A stretch of 64,000 nt of DNA from Brevibacterium siliguriense (GCF_900105315.1 NZ_LT629766.1:1302001-1366000), one strand, 5' to 3'. Counted from the first letter of the stretch, positions 1 to 8,933 are shown. A program made the numbers and translations. The notes: generated by a model not told the origin, from the letters alone.

Positions 1-2
1 AG

Positions 3-2048
3 CGGATCTCCACTCAGGCGCCCGAACTGCTGACGACTCTGGCGCCGGTGTGGATGGGCAGCCCGTACACGGTGCCCGAACTCTTCTCCGCCCTGCCGCT
101 CTTCGACGCGGTCGTCATCGCCGACGCCGGACGACTCTCGGTCGCCGATGTCGTTCCCGGTATCACCCGTGCCCGGCAGGTCATCTCGCTCGGTGACTCC
201 CGACTGCTCGGACCGCGCCCGTTCTCGATCGCGGTCGATCGCTTCGGCATGGATGACGGGAAGCACCCGCGATCGGTGCAGGACCGCCTCGGCGAGTTCC
301 TGCCGCGGATGCGGCTGTCGAACTCCTACCGACTGTCCCCGGTCGGGCTCATCGACCTGGCCAACCGGCACTTCTACGATTCGACGATTTCGACGCTGCC
401 GACCGCGCATACGGGTGAGGGCAGCGGCCTCGAATTCTCCTATGTCGCCGACGGCAGAGGCCCCACGGACATCGGCACCGGACGGGTCGAAAGCCCCGAC
501 GCCGAAGTCAAACGGGTCGTCGATCTCGTGCTCAAGCATGCGCGGAACCGATCGCGGGAGTCGCTGGCCGTCATCGCGCTCACCCCGCATCACGCGCAGC
601 GGGTGGCGACTGCGATCTCGCGGGCGATGAAGGATCTGCCGTATGTGGCGGCGTTCTTCAACGATTCGTCGAAGGAGCCGTTCGTCGTCACCGATGCCGA
701 ACGCGTCCAGGGCATGTCGCGCGACGCCGTGATCTTCACCCTCGGCTATGGACGTACCGTCCACGGTCGCGTCATCCACGACCTCGGCCCGCTGTCCCGA
801 CCGGACGGTCGCCGCATTCTGGCGGCCACGATGACGCGGGCCCGGAAGCGGCTGACCCTGGTCTCGAGCATCGAGGCCGAGGATTTCGACCGCAGCAAAC
901 TCAACGGGGGAGCGGTTATGCTGCCGCGTCTGCTCGAGGAGGTCGCGACCGGCGGAGTCCACCAGCCCGGACCGCACGGCGAGATCTACGATCCGCTGAT
1001 GGGCGACATCGCCGACCGGCTGCTGCAGCTCGGCGTCGTCGCCCACGAACACTACAACGGCATCGATCTGGCCGTGGCGAACTCGACCGAGGACGAGCAC
1101 GGAATGATCATCGCCGTTGCCGGCGACGGACCCGAATACGCCTCGATGCGCAGCCTGCGCCAGCGCGATCGGGTGCTGCCCGAACAGCTGAGCCGCCGAG
1201 GCTGGAAGGTCATGCGCGTATGGTCGACCGATGCGTTCGTCGACCCGCAGACCGAGACCGAGAAGATCTTCGAGGCCTGGCGGTCGACCGTGGAGACGAT
1301 GAGCCCGCAGGCCGTTCTCAACGCTGCGCGGGCCGCCTCGGTGGTCGTCGGCCGCACCGGCAGCCGTCCGAAGCTCGTGCCGGGTCTGCCGATGCACAAG
1401 TACTCTGCCGAAGGTTTCGACCAGATGATCGACTGGATCCAGTCGGATGCTGTGGTGCGCGGCGACGGTGAGATCAAGGATCTGCTGCGCACCGCTCTGG
1501 CGCAGAAGGGCAACACGAGCCGGGGCGACTCCCAGCTGCAGGCTGCCGTCGATCGTTACCGCGAACGCCACGCGCAAGCGAAGAAGGTCACAGGCTCTGA
1601 GGTGTTCATCCCGCGTTCGAACTCCGCCGGACCGGTCGAAGACGACATTCTGCCGACGTTCGACACCGGCAAGATTCGTGCCGATGAGCTCCGGTCCGCC
1701 GGCCTCGTCCAGACCGCAAGCAACGACCAGGTCCCCGAGGCGACCGACGACTCCGCCAGCCCCGATTCGGTGAGTGCGGGGTCCGATGGTGCCGGTGACA
1801 ACGGTGCTGATTCGGTCGTCGCTGCTGATGGATCCGGCGGTGCCGGAGCTGCCGGGGCGGCAGGGACAGTGACCGAGGGCGCGGACTCGGGCTCCGTCGG
1901 CGACTCAGCCGACGCAGATTCGGCCGATGCCGACTCGGCTGGCAATGGTTCGGCCGGGATGGATGCCAAGGCCGGTACGGATTCGACTGAGACCGAGTCG
2001 GGTGGGACCACCTCGGCGAAGTCGGAGTCGAAGAACGACGATGCCTGA
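3..2048 (+). CDS. Superfamily-1 DNA helicase, C-terminal part, with degenerate nuclease-like tail (5' partial)
   Basis: The reading frame is open from the window edge, so the N-terminus (including Walker A) lies outside; the first internal ATG is at 48. Residues about 110-290 of the visible part resemble the C-terminal RecA-like domain of DNA2/UvrD-type helicases: a Q/Y-rich motif near SYRLSP, then ERVQGMSRDAVIF and an arginine-bearing AATMTRARKRL. Residues about 320-420 (IDLAVA, then AGDG, then RRGWKVMRVWSTDAF) match the short REase-like domain often fused to actinobacterial helicases. The acidic residue expected in the ECDG-type motif appears as Ala. The last about 130 residues are Asp/Ser/Ala/Gly-rich, probably disordered. 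Stop overlaps the next gene. Role in DNA repair or defence is inferred. Confidence 0.75.
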   Translation, partial: RISTQAPELLTTLAPVWMGSPYTVPELFSALPLFDAVVIADAGRLSVADVVPGITRARQVISLGDSRLLGPRPFSIAVDRFGMDDGKHPRSVQDRLGEFLPRMRLSNSYRLSPVGLIDLANRHFYDSTISTLPTAHTGEGSGLEFSYVADGRGPTDIGTGRVESPDAEVKRVVDLVLKHARNRSRESLAVIALTPHHAQRVATAISRAMKDLPYVAAFFNDSSKEPFVVTDAERVQGMSRDAVIFTLGYGRTVHGRVIHDLGPLSRPDGRRILAATMTRARKRLTLVSSIEAEDFDRSKLNGGAVMLPRLLEEVATGGVHQPGPHGEIYDPLMGDIADRLLQLGVVAHEHYNGIDLAVANSTEDEHGMIIAVAGDGPEYASMRSLRQRDRVLPEQLSRRGWKVMRVWSTDAFVDPQTETEKIFEAWRSTVETMSPQAVLNAARAASVVVGRTGSRPKLVPGLPMHKYSAEGFDQMIDWIQSDAVVRGDGEIKDLLRTALAQKGNTSRGDSQLQAAVDRYRERHAQAKKVTGSEVFIPRSNSAGPVEDDILPTFDTGKIRADELRSAGLVQTASNDQVPEATDDSASPDSVSAGSDGAGDNGADSVVAADGSGGAGAAGAAGTVTEGADSGSVGDSADADSADADSAGNGSAGMDAKAGTDSTETESGGTTSAKSESKNDDA

Positions 2049-2298
2049 GCAGCCCTCCGACACCGAGGACGCGGAACAGGGCCGAGAAGCGGCCGATCCC
2101 AGCCTCGACGGACCGAGCTCCGATCCTGCCGGCACACCGCAGGTTGACGACGATTCCGAGGCCGACGAATCTCGGAAGGCCCGGATCGAGGCGGCGAAGC
2201 GCCGCTACCGCGCAACTCTCCGCAATGAAGCCGATACCGGCGGTGGCGGCTTCAGCGAGGACTACTACCGTTCGCAGAAGCCCCCGCACTGGTCATAA
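2041..2298 (+). CDS. Small acidic hypothetical protein coupled to the helicase
   Basis: 85 residues. The ATG at 2041 overlaps the last 8 bases of the helicase frame, a typical translational-coupling arrangement, so it is probably co-transcribed. The N-terminal half is Asp/Glu/Pro-rich and low complexity; the C-terminal half has a basic helix (RKARIEAAKRRYRATL) and ends in FSEDYYRSQKPPHWS. I do not recognise a domain. The frame runs further upstream, but that part lies inside the helicase gene and has no better start. It may be an accessory of the helicase; this is inferred from coupling only. Confidence 0.6.
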   Translation: MPEQPSDTEDAEQGREAADPSLDGPSSDPAGTPQVDDDSEADESRKARIEAAKRRYRATLRNEADTGGGGFSEDYYRSQKPPHWS

Positions 2299-2323
2299 CG
2301 CCCGACAGGTTTCAGGCATGAAG

Positions 2324-2353
2324 AAAGCCCGCTCTCAACAGAGAGCGGGCTTT
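2324..2353. terminator. Bidirectional intrinsic terminator
   Basis: A 13-bp perfect stem (2324-2336 with 2341-2353) encloses a 4-nt AACA loop. A-rich sequence on the left and T-rich on the right flank the G/C core, so it can serve both the helicase operon (+) and mscL (-), which converge here. Confidence 0.85.
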
Positions 2354-2370
2354 CCCGGTTTGACAGTCGA

Positions 2371-2832
2371 TCAGTGCCGCGGAGGCTGGTTCAGATCGTT
2401 CGGTCCGTCGGTGGCAGGGCCCTGGGCAGGTCCGGCCGCCGAGGCAGTCTGATTGCGCAGGATCTCGCGGATGTCGCCGAGCAGATCCTCGGTGGTCGGA
2501 GGAACTTCTTCCTCGGGAGCTCCGCGCTTGCGCAGCTCGTTGAGCTTGTTCATCGGCACGATGATGATGAAGTAGACGATGGCGGCAACGATGAGGAAGT
2601 TGATGGCCGCAGTGATGACCGCACCGATATCAAGGGTTGCCTCAGGCACACCTTCCTTCAGCGGGATCTGCAGGGCCGGGCCCTCAGCGCCACCGACGGC
2701 GGCGATGAGCGGGTTGATGATCTTGTCGGAGAAGGCGGTGACGATGGCGGTGAATGCGCCGCCGATGATGACCGCGGTTGCGAGTTCGACAACATTCCCC
2801 TGGAGAATGAAGTCTCTGAATCCCTTAAGCAT
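2371..2832 (-). CDS. mscL: Large-conductance mechanosensitive channel MscL
   Basis: 153 residues, normal for the family. It begins MLKGFRDFILQGNVVELA, the conserved amphipathic N-terminal helix followed by pore-lining TM1 (about residues 15-42, VIIGGAFTAIVTAF). TM2 lies at about 70-95 (INFLIVAAIVYFIIIVPMNKL), followed by the basic/acidic cytoplasmic helix and a Pro/Gln-rich tail. It forms a homopentameric membrane valve that releases solutes on hypo-osmotic shock, which fits the two BCCT osmolyte carriers elsewhere in the window. An AGGGTCTCTC-type leader precedes the ATG. The gene appears monocistronic. Confidence 0.95.
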   Translation of the reverse strand: MLKGFRDFILQGNVVELATAVIIGGAFTAIVTAFSDKIINPLIAAVGGAEGPALQIPLKEGVPEATLDIGAVITAAINFLIVAAIVYFIIIVPMNKLNELRKRGAPEEEVPPTTEDLLGDIREILRNQTASAAGPAQGPATDGPNDLNQPPRH

Positions 2833-3061
2833 TAGAGAGACCCTTTCGGTGTGTGTTCACTGAAATGCTGTTATCGAATTGTTCAATTACGTTCCAATAG
2901 TACACATCGGTAACACATTGTCAGCAGAAATGTTCTGCGCGTCCGAGCACCCGATTGACGATCCGGAGAATCGGAGAACATTGTCGAATGCAGGCTCAGT
3001 TAGTCCACGACTTGCCGAATACACCGGATCGGCTGGGCTGGTCACCCGCCGAAGTCAGGGT

Positions 3062-3691
3062 TCACCGGGGGAGGATGGCAAAGCTGATCGGTAGTCCGGC
3101 GAACTCGGCGACACGCCCGGCATCCTCGGCGGAGAGGATCACCGATACAAGTTGGCCTGACTCCGCGGCTATTCCTTCGCGTTTGTCGACAAGGCGGGCG
3201 ATCGTCACATTCTCGACGACGACTTCAGACCCTCCGTCGGGTAAGGACGAGAAGAGACGGATCTTTAGTCCCGGTTGGAGAAGAGCCGCCGAGGCGTCAT
3301 CGGCCAAGCGGATCGGCATGAGCAGGTCACGGCTGCCCTTCGGCAGCGCCTGCTGATCGAGGACCATCGACGAGGTCAGCGGTGACCCCTTCGACAATCC
3401 CGCCGAGGTGGCCCTGCCCTTCACCTCATCAATGGAGTTGAATGCCTTGTCGGGCACCAAATCGGACGGGAACTGGGTAAGGGTGAGGTCCTGAGCCTTG
3501 AGCTCTGTTCCAGGGGCCAGGTCCGATTTCGCGACGACGATCGCCGTACCTGCGCTGTTGGGCGTGAGCATCCAAACGGCGAAAGCACAGGCGCAGGCAA
3601 GGCAGACGGCAGCGAGGATGCGCTGAGGTCGAATGTGCGACGGCCGTGCCCAGCCCGGAGACGAGGTTCGAAGACGGTGGAAGAAGCCCAT
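3062..3691 (-). CDS. SAF-domain protein (CpaB/RcpC-like), membrane anchored
   Basis: 209 residues from ATG at 3691; the frame continues 7 codons upstream, but the downstream Met gives MGFFHRLR, a basic start before one TM segment (about residues 25-42, ILAAVCLACACAFAVWML). An extracytoplasmic SAF domain follows (about 50-115: AIVVAKSDLAPGTELKAQDL), then a beta-rich region ending FAGLPISFAILPR. This layout resembles Flp pilus assembly protein CpaB/RcpC, which acts in the cell envelope. No other Flp/Tad pilus gene is visible, so the pilus role is uncertain. It may be read after the FmdB gene just upstream, although a hairpin lies between them. Confidence 0.7.
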   Translation of the reverse strand: MGFFHRLRTSSPGWARPSHIRPQRILAAVCLACACAFAVWMLTPNSAGTAIVVAKSDLAPGTELKAQDLTLTQFPSDLVPDKAFNSIDEVKGRATSAGLSKGSPLTSSMVLDQQALPKGSRDLLMPIRLADDASAALLQPGLKIRLFSSLPDGGSEVVVENVTIARLVDKREGIAAESGQLVSVILSAEDAGRVAEFAGLPISFAILPR

Positions 3692-3738
3692 GCACCGAGC
3701 CTGCGGTACCACGCGGTCGGCGACAAGGTCGCGAAACT

Positions 3739-3770
3739 CGCCTGTGGACAGTTCGTGCTGTCCACAGGCG
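3739..3770 (-). terminator. Hairpin terminator after the FmdB gene
   Basis: A 13-bp perfect stem (3739-3751 with 3758-3770) and 6-nt loop lies 45 bp past the stop of the FmdB-type gene and upstream of the SAF gene. No clear U-tract, so it could attenuate rather than fully terminate. Confidence 0.6.
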
Positions 3771-3814
3771 TTCAGTGTGTGAGTGAAGAGAACCGGCTTG
3801 GTGAACCGATTCGG

Positions 3815-4138
3815 TCAGCTGGCAGCTGGGGAGCTCGCAGTCGAGGAGCTGCTCGCCGTTGAGTTCGACGAGGAGGTGCTCGAGGTTTCCTTCGCTGACG
3901 AGCTCGAGGATTCCTTCGAGGAGGAGTCAGAACTCGAGGAGTTGACGGTGCTCGACTTGCTGGAGCGGGAGTCTGTGGCGTAGAAGCCGGATCCCTTGAA
4001 GCTGATGCCCACTGCGCCGAAGACCTTCTTCAGGCGGCCCTGGCATTCCGGGCAGACGGTGAGCGAGTCATCGCTGAAGTCCTGATGAATATCAAAGGCG
4101 TGACCACAGCTCTTGCAGGCGTAGGAGTAGACGGGCAT
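3815..4138 (-). CDS. FmdB-type zinc-ribbon protein with Ser-rich tail
   Basis: 107 residues from ATG at 4138, chosen because an AAGAAAGG ribosome-binding site sits just upstream; the frame continues 19 codons further without support. The start MPVYSYACKSCGHAFD plus CPECQGRLKKVFG gives the two CxxC pairs of the FmdB/CxxC_CXXC_SSSS regulatory-protein family, a small zinc ribbon. Residues about 55-107 are almost only Ser/Thr/Ala/Glu/Lys, typical of actinobacterial members. Function in the family is poorly defined; the name comes from a putative regulator of formamidase. It lies next to the cyclo-ligase gene, a common neighbour. Confidence 0.85.
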   Translation of the reverse strand: MPVYSYACKSCGHAFDIHQDFSDDSLTVCPECQGRLKKVFGAVGISFKGSGFYATDSRSSKSSTVNSSSSDSSSKESSSSSAKETSSTSSSNSTASSSSTASSPAAS

Positions 4139-4304
4139 TCGAGACCTTTCTTCGACGAGAAGATTATAGTGCACACTGGAACCTCCCCGGAGCACCGGTC
4201 CGCGATATGCACAAGGTTATCCACATATCAACACGCGCGAGTGGGGTCTGATTCCCGATGAACAGTCGGTGAAGATGTGAGGCAATCAGCGAAGACGACG
4301 TGAG

Positions 4305-4984
4305 TCAGCCGGTGAAGATGTGAGTTCCGTCCTCGGTGACGGCCGCAGGAATGCGCAGATCCCAATCCTCTGCGACGAGTCCAGTCAGGCCGAGCTCCTC
4401 GGCGAAGCACACCCCGACGACTCGCGGCCCCGAACCAATCGGCCCAGAACTATTGGGTTCCGAACCACAGGACCTCGAATCGAGAGGCTCATCCCCGCGC
4501 GGGCCGAAGGTTCTGTCATAGAAGCCGCCTCCATTGCCCAGCCGGGCGCCATCGGCGCCGAACCCCAGAGCTGGTACGAAGATGAGGTCGAGACCGACCG
4601 CGGGGAGAGCAGCTGAGCTGCGGTGAGCAGGTCGTCATCGTGGGCCGGTTCGCGGATTCCCCATCTGCCCTGTGGGGGCAGGCTGGCCATCGAACCGGTG
4701 ACTCGGCCGAACATCAGGGGCTGTCCCACCTTCGTGACGACCGGCAGGTAGACGGTGCCTCCTGCTGCGAGGAACCGGTCGAGTGCAGGGTCGAGGTCCG
4801 GCTCTCCGGGCAGCGAGGCATAAGCGAGGAGAGAACGGACCGGCGCTTCCCGGATGAGGTCCCATGCGGCGGCTGCCACGGAACCTGCGGACGAAGTGGC
4901 GGGAGCCGCCTCGTCGAGGGAGCGGTCGGTGCGAGCGGCGCGGATGCGGGACCGCAGCTGCGCCTTCGAAGTTTGGGAGTCCAC
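4305..4984 (-). pseudogene. 5-formyltetrahydrofolate cyclo-ligase, single-base frameshift
   Basis: Reads from a GTG near 4984 (VDSQTSKAQLRSRIRAAR) through LLAYASLPGEPDLDPAL, and breaks at about 4600-4606. The C-terminal half continues in another frame: GLDLIFVPALGFGADGARLG, then NGGGFYDR, which is the family's phosphate/ATP-binding signature, ending DGTHIFTG at 4305. Restoring one G in the CCCCGCGG run joins the halves into a protein of about 226 residues, normal for the family. The enzyme converts 5-formyl-THF to 5,10-methenyl-THF with ATP. It is divergent from galU with a 45-bp gap, the usual actinobacterial arrangement. The break may be a real mutation or a base-calling error. Confidence 0.85.
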
Positions 4985-5029
4985 GCAGTTCAGACTAACC
5001 GGGGGAGGCGGATTCGTTAAGATGACTTC

Positions 5030-5932
5030 ATGAGTGATGAAGCGCAGCGCACCGTTCGCAAGGCCGTGATCCCCGTCGCCGGCCTCGGAACTCGATTCCT
5101 CCCCGCAACGAAAGCCACCCCCAAAGAGATGCTCCCCGTCGTCGACAAACCGGCGATCCAGTACGTCATCGAGGAAGCCGTCGACGCCGGTCTGCAGGAC
5201 GTCCTCATGATCACCGGCCGCAACAAGCGGCCGCTGGAAGACCATTTCGACCGGGTCGACGGACTCGAGGCAGCGCTCGCTCAGAAGGGCGACGACAAGA
5301 AGCTCGCCGCCGTGCGCCATCCCTCGGAGCTCGCCGATATCCATTATGTGCGCCAGGGCGATCCCAGGGGACTCGGCCATGCCGTGCTGAAGGGTCGCCA
5401 GCATGTGGGCAACGAACCGTTCGCAGTGCTGCTCGGTGACGATCTCATCGATGAGCGCAGCCCGATCCTGCCGAAGATGATCGAGGTCGCGGAGAAGACC
5501 GGCGGCAGCGTCGTCGCACTCATGGAAGTCCCGCCCGAGGCGATCCGCCTCTACGGCTGCGCTGCTGTCGAGGCCACGTCCGATGACGAGGTCGTCAAAG
5601 TCACCGACCTCGTCGAAAAGCCCGCCACCGAGGATGCTCCTTCGAACCTCGCCATCATCGGCCGCTACGTGCTCGCTCCCGAGATCTTCGACGTCCTCGA
5701 GACCACGAAGCCGGGACGCGGCAACGAAATCCAGCTCACCGATGCCCTGCAGGAACTCGCCGGAGACGTCGACGGCCACGGCGTTTACGGAGTCGTGTTC
5801 AAGGGTGCCCGCTACGACACGGGTGACAAGCTCGACTACCTCAAGGCGGTCGTGCAGATCGCGTGCGACCGGGAGGACCTCGGCGACGACCTCAAGGCCT
5901 GGCTGCGCGACTTCGTGCCGACGCTGGACTGA
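5030..5932 (+). CDS. galU: UTP-glucose-1-phosphate uridylyltransferase
   Basis: 300 residues, normal length. The N-terminal nucleotide-binding signature is GLGTRFLPATKATPKEML (about residues 17-34), followed by DKPAIQYVIEEAV. LLGDDLID (about 140-147) carries the metal-binding Asp, and GARYDTGDKLDYLKA is the C-terminal sugar-phosphate motif. It makes UDP-glucose for envelope glycans, glycolipids and trehalose. The next gene starts 66 bp downstream on the same strand, probably co-transcribed. In most Actinobacteria a moeA/glp gene follows galU; here it does not. Confidence 0.95.
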   Translation: MSDEAQRTVRKAVIPVAGLGTRFLPATKATPKEMLPVVDKPAIQYVIEEAVDAGLQDVLMITGRNKRPLEDHFDRVDGLEAALAQKGDDKKLAAVRHPSELADIHYVRQGDPRGLGHAVLKGRQHVGNEPFAVLLGDDLIDERSPILPKMIEVAEKTGGSVVALMEVPPEAIRLYGCAAVEATSDDEVVKVTDLVEKPATEDAPSNLAIIGRYVLAPEIFDVLETTKPGRGNEIQLTDALQELAGDVDGHGVYGVVFKGARYDTGDKLDYLKAVVQIACDREDLGDDLKAWLRDFVPTLD

Positions 5933-5998
5933 GCCGACTGTCTGAGGTTCAGCCCGTCAGGGCGGACCGACCTGGAACCCGAGAGCGAGGGCAGCCGC

Positions 5999-6595
5999 GT
6001 GTGGCCTGTCATCCTGACTGATCGACAGTCCGATATCGTGCTGCGACCGCTGCGCCGCCGCGACGAAGAGGCCTGGCGAGAGGTCCGTCGTTTCAACCGC
6101 GACTGGCTGCGTCCGTGGGACGCGACCCTGCCCGCGCCCGGCCAGGAGCTGCCGGGATTCCGCACGATGGTGCGGATGCAGGACAAGCAGGCCAAACGCG
6201 GACAGACAGTGCCGTTCGCCATCGAGGTCGACGGGAACTTCCGCGGCCAGATCACCGTGTCGGGACTGAGCTGGGGTTCGATCCTGTCCGGACAGATCGG
6301 GTACTGGATCGATTCACGCGTGGCCGGGCGCGGAATCACCCCGGTCGCCGTGGCCATGGCCGCCGACCACTGCTTCTTCGCCCTCGGCCTGCATCGCGTC
6401 GAGATCAACATCCGCCCGGAGAACACAGCGAGCCTGCGCGTGGTCGAGAAGCTGGGTCTGCGCGACGAGGGGCTGCGCGAGAAGTACATGCACATCGACG
6501 GTCAGTGGTGCGACCACCGCACGTTCGCTCTGCTCGCCGACGAGGTCCCGCAGGGTCTGCTGGCCGCATACCGACACGGCAGCAGCGCGGTCTAG
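5999..6595 (+). CDS. RimJ/RimL-type GNAT N-acetyltransferase
   Basis: 198 residues from a GTG at 5999. It starts WPVILTDRQSDIVLRPLRRRDEEAWREV, matching the actinobacterial RimJ-like proteins encoded beside galU. The acetyl-CoA binding region is about residues 95-125 (IGYWIDSRVAGRGITPVAVAM; Arg/Gly loop partly altered) and the C-terminal motif is RVEINIRPENTASLRVVEKLG. It probably acetylates protein or peptide N-termini (ribosomal S5-like in E. coli); the substrate here is unknown. It is followed after 125 bp by the sepX/glpR-like gene, a conserved order. Confidence 0.85.
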   Translation: MWPVILTDRQSDIVLRPLRRRDEEAWREVRRFNRDWLRPWDATLPAPGQELPGFRTMVRMQDKQAKRGQTVPFAIEVDGNFRGQITVSGLSWGSILSGQIGYWIDSRVAGRGITPVAVAMAADHCFFALGLHRVEINIRPENTASLRVVEKLGLRDEGLREKYMHIDGQWCDHRTFALLADEVPQGLLAAYRHGSSAV

Positions 6596-6720
6596 GAGCG
6601 AATCGGCGTACCGGGAGGTTTTCAGCCGCGACCTGGGAATTCGGTGAACTTCGCCGCTGTTTGACCGACACACCTCGCGCCTTCACGAGTTCCCCGATGC
6701 CTGCAACTTAGGGTGGCATT

Positions 6721-8886
6721 GTGGACACCAGCATCATCGTCGTCATCGCCATCGTCGTGGTCTTCGCCGTTGCTGTGCCCGCAATGATTCGGAAGTCCGC
6801 GACGGATCTCTCGCGCGTCGAAATCGATACGGTTCCGGACAAGGCAGCCGTCGTCTCCGCCGAGACAGCCGTACCCGGGCACGACCATTCGGAGCGCATC
6901 CAGGTCTTCCACGACAAACCCCGGAAGGCGCCGTCGGTGCCGACCTCGAACATCTCACAGGTAGACGAGGCCCCGAAGCTGAGTCTCTCGGCCTCCACTC
7001 CTGAGTTCGCGGTCATCGACGGTCACGCCGAATCGCACACCGTCACCGAGGAAGCCGAGCACACACAGCTCAACGTCCTTCCCGTTGCGGTCGGTGAAAC
7101 CTACTCCTCCCTGTCCAGCGGCCATGCAGCTGTCGGTCGCAGCGTCGTCGGATCCAGCGTAGACATCGGCACTGACACGGGAGCGAGTACGGGCGCGGGC
7201 ACCGACAACGTGCGGATGCTCCACCCCGCGGTCCACGCCGTCTTCAACGACAGCGGCCGCTCCGCTGAGCAGTCGGACCGACAGGGCCTGCAGCAGCAGG
7301 CACATCCGCCGCACGCGACCGGTGCCGGCCGCAACGCGTCGACGAGCCGGACGACTTCGGGCAGCGCCGGCCCAGCCCCACGAAGCGGCGGACCACGCGA
7401 GGGTCAGTCCCGGACGGGACGCGGCGGTCGCCTCGGCGAGGGGATGCCCACCCCAGACGGACACAACCGACAGATTTCCAATCCGACCATCGGAACCGAT
7501 GAGGAACATGCGATGACTGAGCAAGCCACGACCCTGCGGGAGTCACTGAAGTCGCTGAACACTATGGTCAGGGGCTTCTCCCTGGTCTTCCTCGCCTCGG
7601 TCCTCGGCATTCTTGTGTCCAGTGTGCTCGCGGCTTTCTCGGTCGTGCACATCGCCCTGGCCGGCGTCTTCCTCGGACTCGCGGTCGTCACACTGTTCCT
7701 CGTGCGCACGATCAACCTGCGCAAGCGGGACACGAAGAAACAGCTGCGACGCCTGCAGGAGACCACCCGGTCACGACCTGCAGCCAAGCCTGAGCGCACC
7801 GACCGATCCGAGCGCGCGACCAAGCCGGAGCGCGCCGCCCAGCCTGCCCCGGCCGAACGGTCGACGGCCGTTGACCGACCGACTGCCACGGCCCGACCGA
7901 AGGCGACCGCTCAGCCTTCTGACGGGAAGCAGGGACCGGCTCGGACGGGTGCGAAGTCGCAGACCGTTCCGGTCAAGCAGCAGCCTCGCGCGATTCCTGC
8001 ATCGACCTCGAGCGGAACCGCTGCACGGATCGCGGCGGCGGCGCAGGGCACGAGCGCAGCGACGAAGGCCGCGCAGGCTCGCGCCGCGATGAACCGCTCC
8101 GCCTCGGCGAAGAAGTCCCGCGAAGAGGCCGACACCGGCGAGATCCCTCTCGTGCGCATCCGCAAGGAAGCCACCGAAGGCCACTCCACGCGCCAGGTCC
8201 TCCTCACCGGACCGATCCCGGTCGTGAAGGAGAAGGCCGCTGCAGACGGTGACACCGCCTCCACCGAGGCGACCACCGAGTCCGAGAGCACGTCGACTTC
8301 GGTCACCACTGACACGGTGGCTTCGACACAGACGGCCGCGGCGAAGGCCGAGGCGAAGGCCGAGTCGAAGGACAGCGGGGCAGAGCAAGAGAACGATGCT
8401 TCTGCCGCTTCGGCGAAGTCCGCAGAGAAGACTCAGGCCGAATCCGCCGAGGCTCCGGTCTCGCTCGGAGCCGACCTCGTCGCTGAGACCGACACGGACG
8501 CGGCCGACCGGGAGGACTCCGATGCGGATGTGCACGCTGCGCTCAACGCGGCGTCTCCGAAGGTCGATGACCCGTTCATGCAGCGTCTGAAATCGCGTGA
8601 CGGCTGGTCGCCGACCCCGCTGCCCGTGCCCAGCTATGTCGACGCACCCGAAGCCGAGCACTCGGTGCCCGAGGCAACGGCGGCCGATGCCAGCTCGTAT
8701 GGGACCGAAGCCCGCAGCCGCGAGGACATTGCGGCTCAGTTCGCCGAAGAGCTCGGCTACCGTCCGGAGCTCAGCGACTCAGCCCGCGAGGAAGGGCCGC
8801 TCGGCCACGGACGCAAAGCGATCCGGACGACGAAGGCCGCCGACCTCGGCGCCGTCAACGACGTCCTCGCTCGCCGGCGCGCCTGA
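6721..8886 (+). CDS. sepX: SepX/GlpR-like divisome membrane protein
   Basis: 721 residues from a GTG at 6721. Residues 3-21 form an N-terminal TM segment (SIIVVIAIVVVFAVAVPAMI). A long polar region follows, then a hydrophobic pair at about 280-325 (FSLVFLASVLGILVSSVLAA and IALAGVFLGLAVVTLFLVRT), then a basic and very long Ala/Lys/Thr/Glu-rich tail. A conserved-looking stretch, GWSPTPLPVPSYVDAP, lies near residue 640. This architecture and the position after galU and the rimJ-like gene match SepX (Streptomyces) and GlpR (Corynebacterium), division proteins; GlpR is the membrane receptor of the gephyrin-like protein Glp. The disordered regions are longer than I expect. Assignment rests on context plus architecture. 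Confidence 0.6.
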   Translation: MDTSIIVVIAIVVVFAVAVPAMIRKSATDLSRVEIDTVPDKAAVVSAETAVPGHDHSERIQVFHDKPRKAPSVPTSNISQVDEAPKLSLSASTPEFAVIDGHAESHTVTEEAEHTQLNVLPVAVGETYSSLSSGHAAVGRSVVGSSVDIGTDTGASTGAGTDNVRMLHPAVHAVFNDSGRSAEQSDRQGLQQQAHPPHATGAGRNASTSRTTSGSAGPAPRSGGPREGQSRTGRGGRLGEGMPTPDGHNRQISNPTIGTDEEHAMTEQATTLRESLKSLNTMVRGFSLVFLASVLGILVSSVLAAFSVVHIALAGVFLGLAVVTLFLVRTINLRKRDTKKQLRRLQETTRSRPAAKPERTDRSERATKPERAAQPAPAERSTAVDRPTATARPKATAQPSDGKQGPARTGAKSQTVPVKQQPRAIPASTSSGTAARIAAAAQGTSAATKAAQARAAMNRSASAKKSREEADTGEIPLVRIRKEATEGHSTRQVLLTGPIPVVKEKAAADGDTASTEATTESESTSTSVTTDTVASTQTAAAKAEAKAESKDSGAEQENDASAASAKSAEKTQAESAEAPVSLGADLVAETDTDAADREDSDADVHAALNAASPKVDDPFMQRLKSRDGWSPTPLPVPSYVDAPEAEHSVPEATAADASSYGTEARSREDIAAQFAEELGYRPELSDSAREEGPLGHGRKAIRTTKAADLGAVNDVLARRRA

Positions 8887-8933
8887 GGCACCCGAGCCGC
8901 TGAGTCGAGGTCCACTCGGATTTCGCGACGCCG

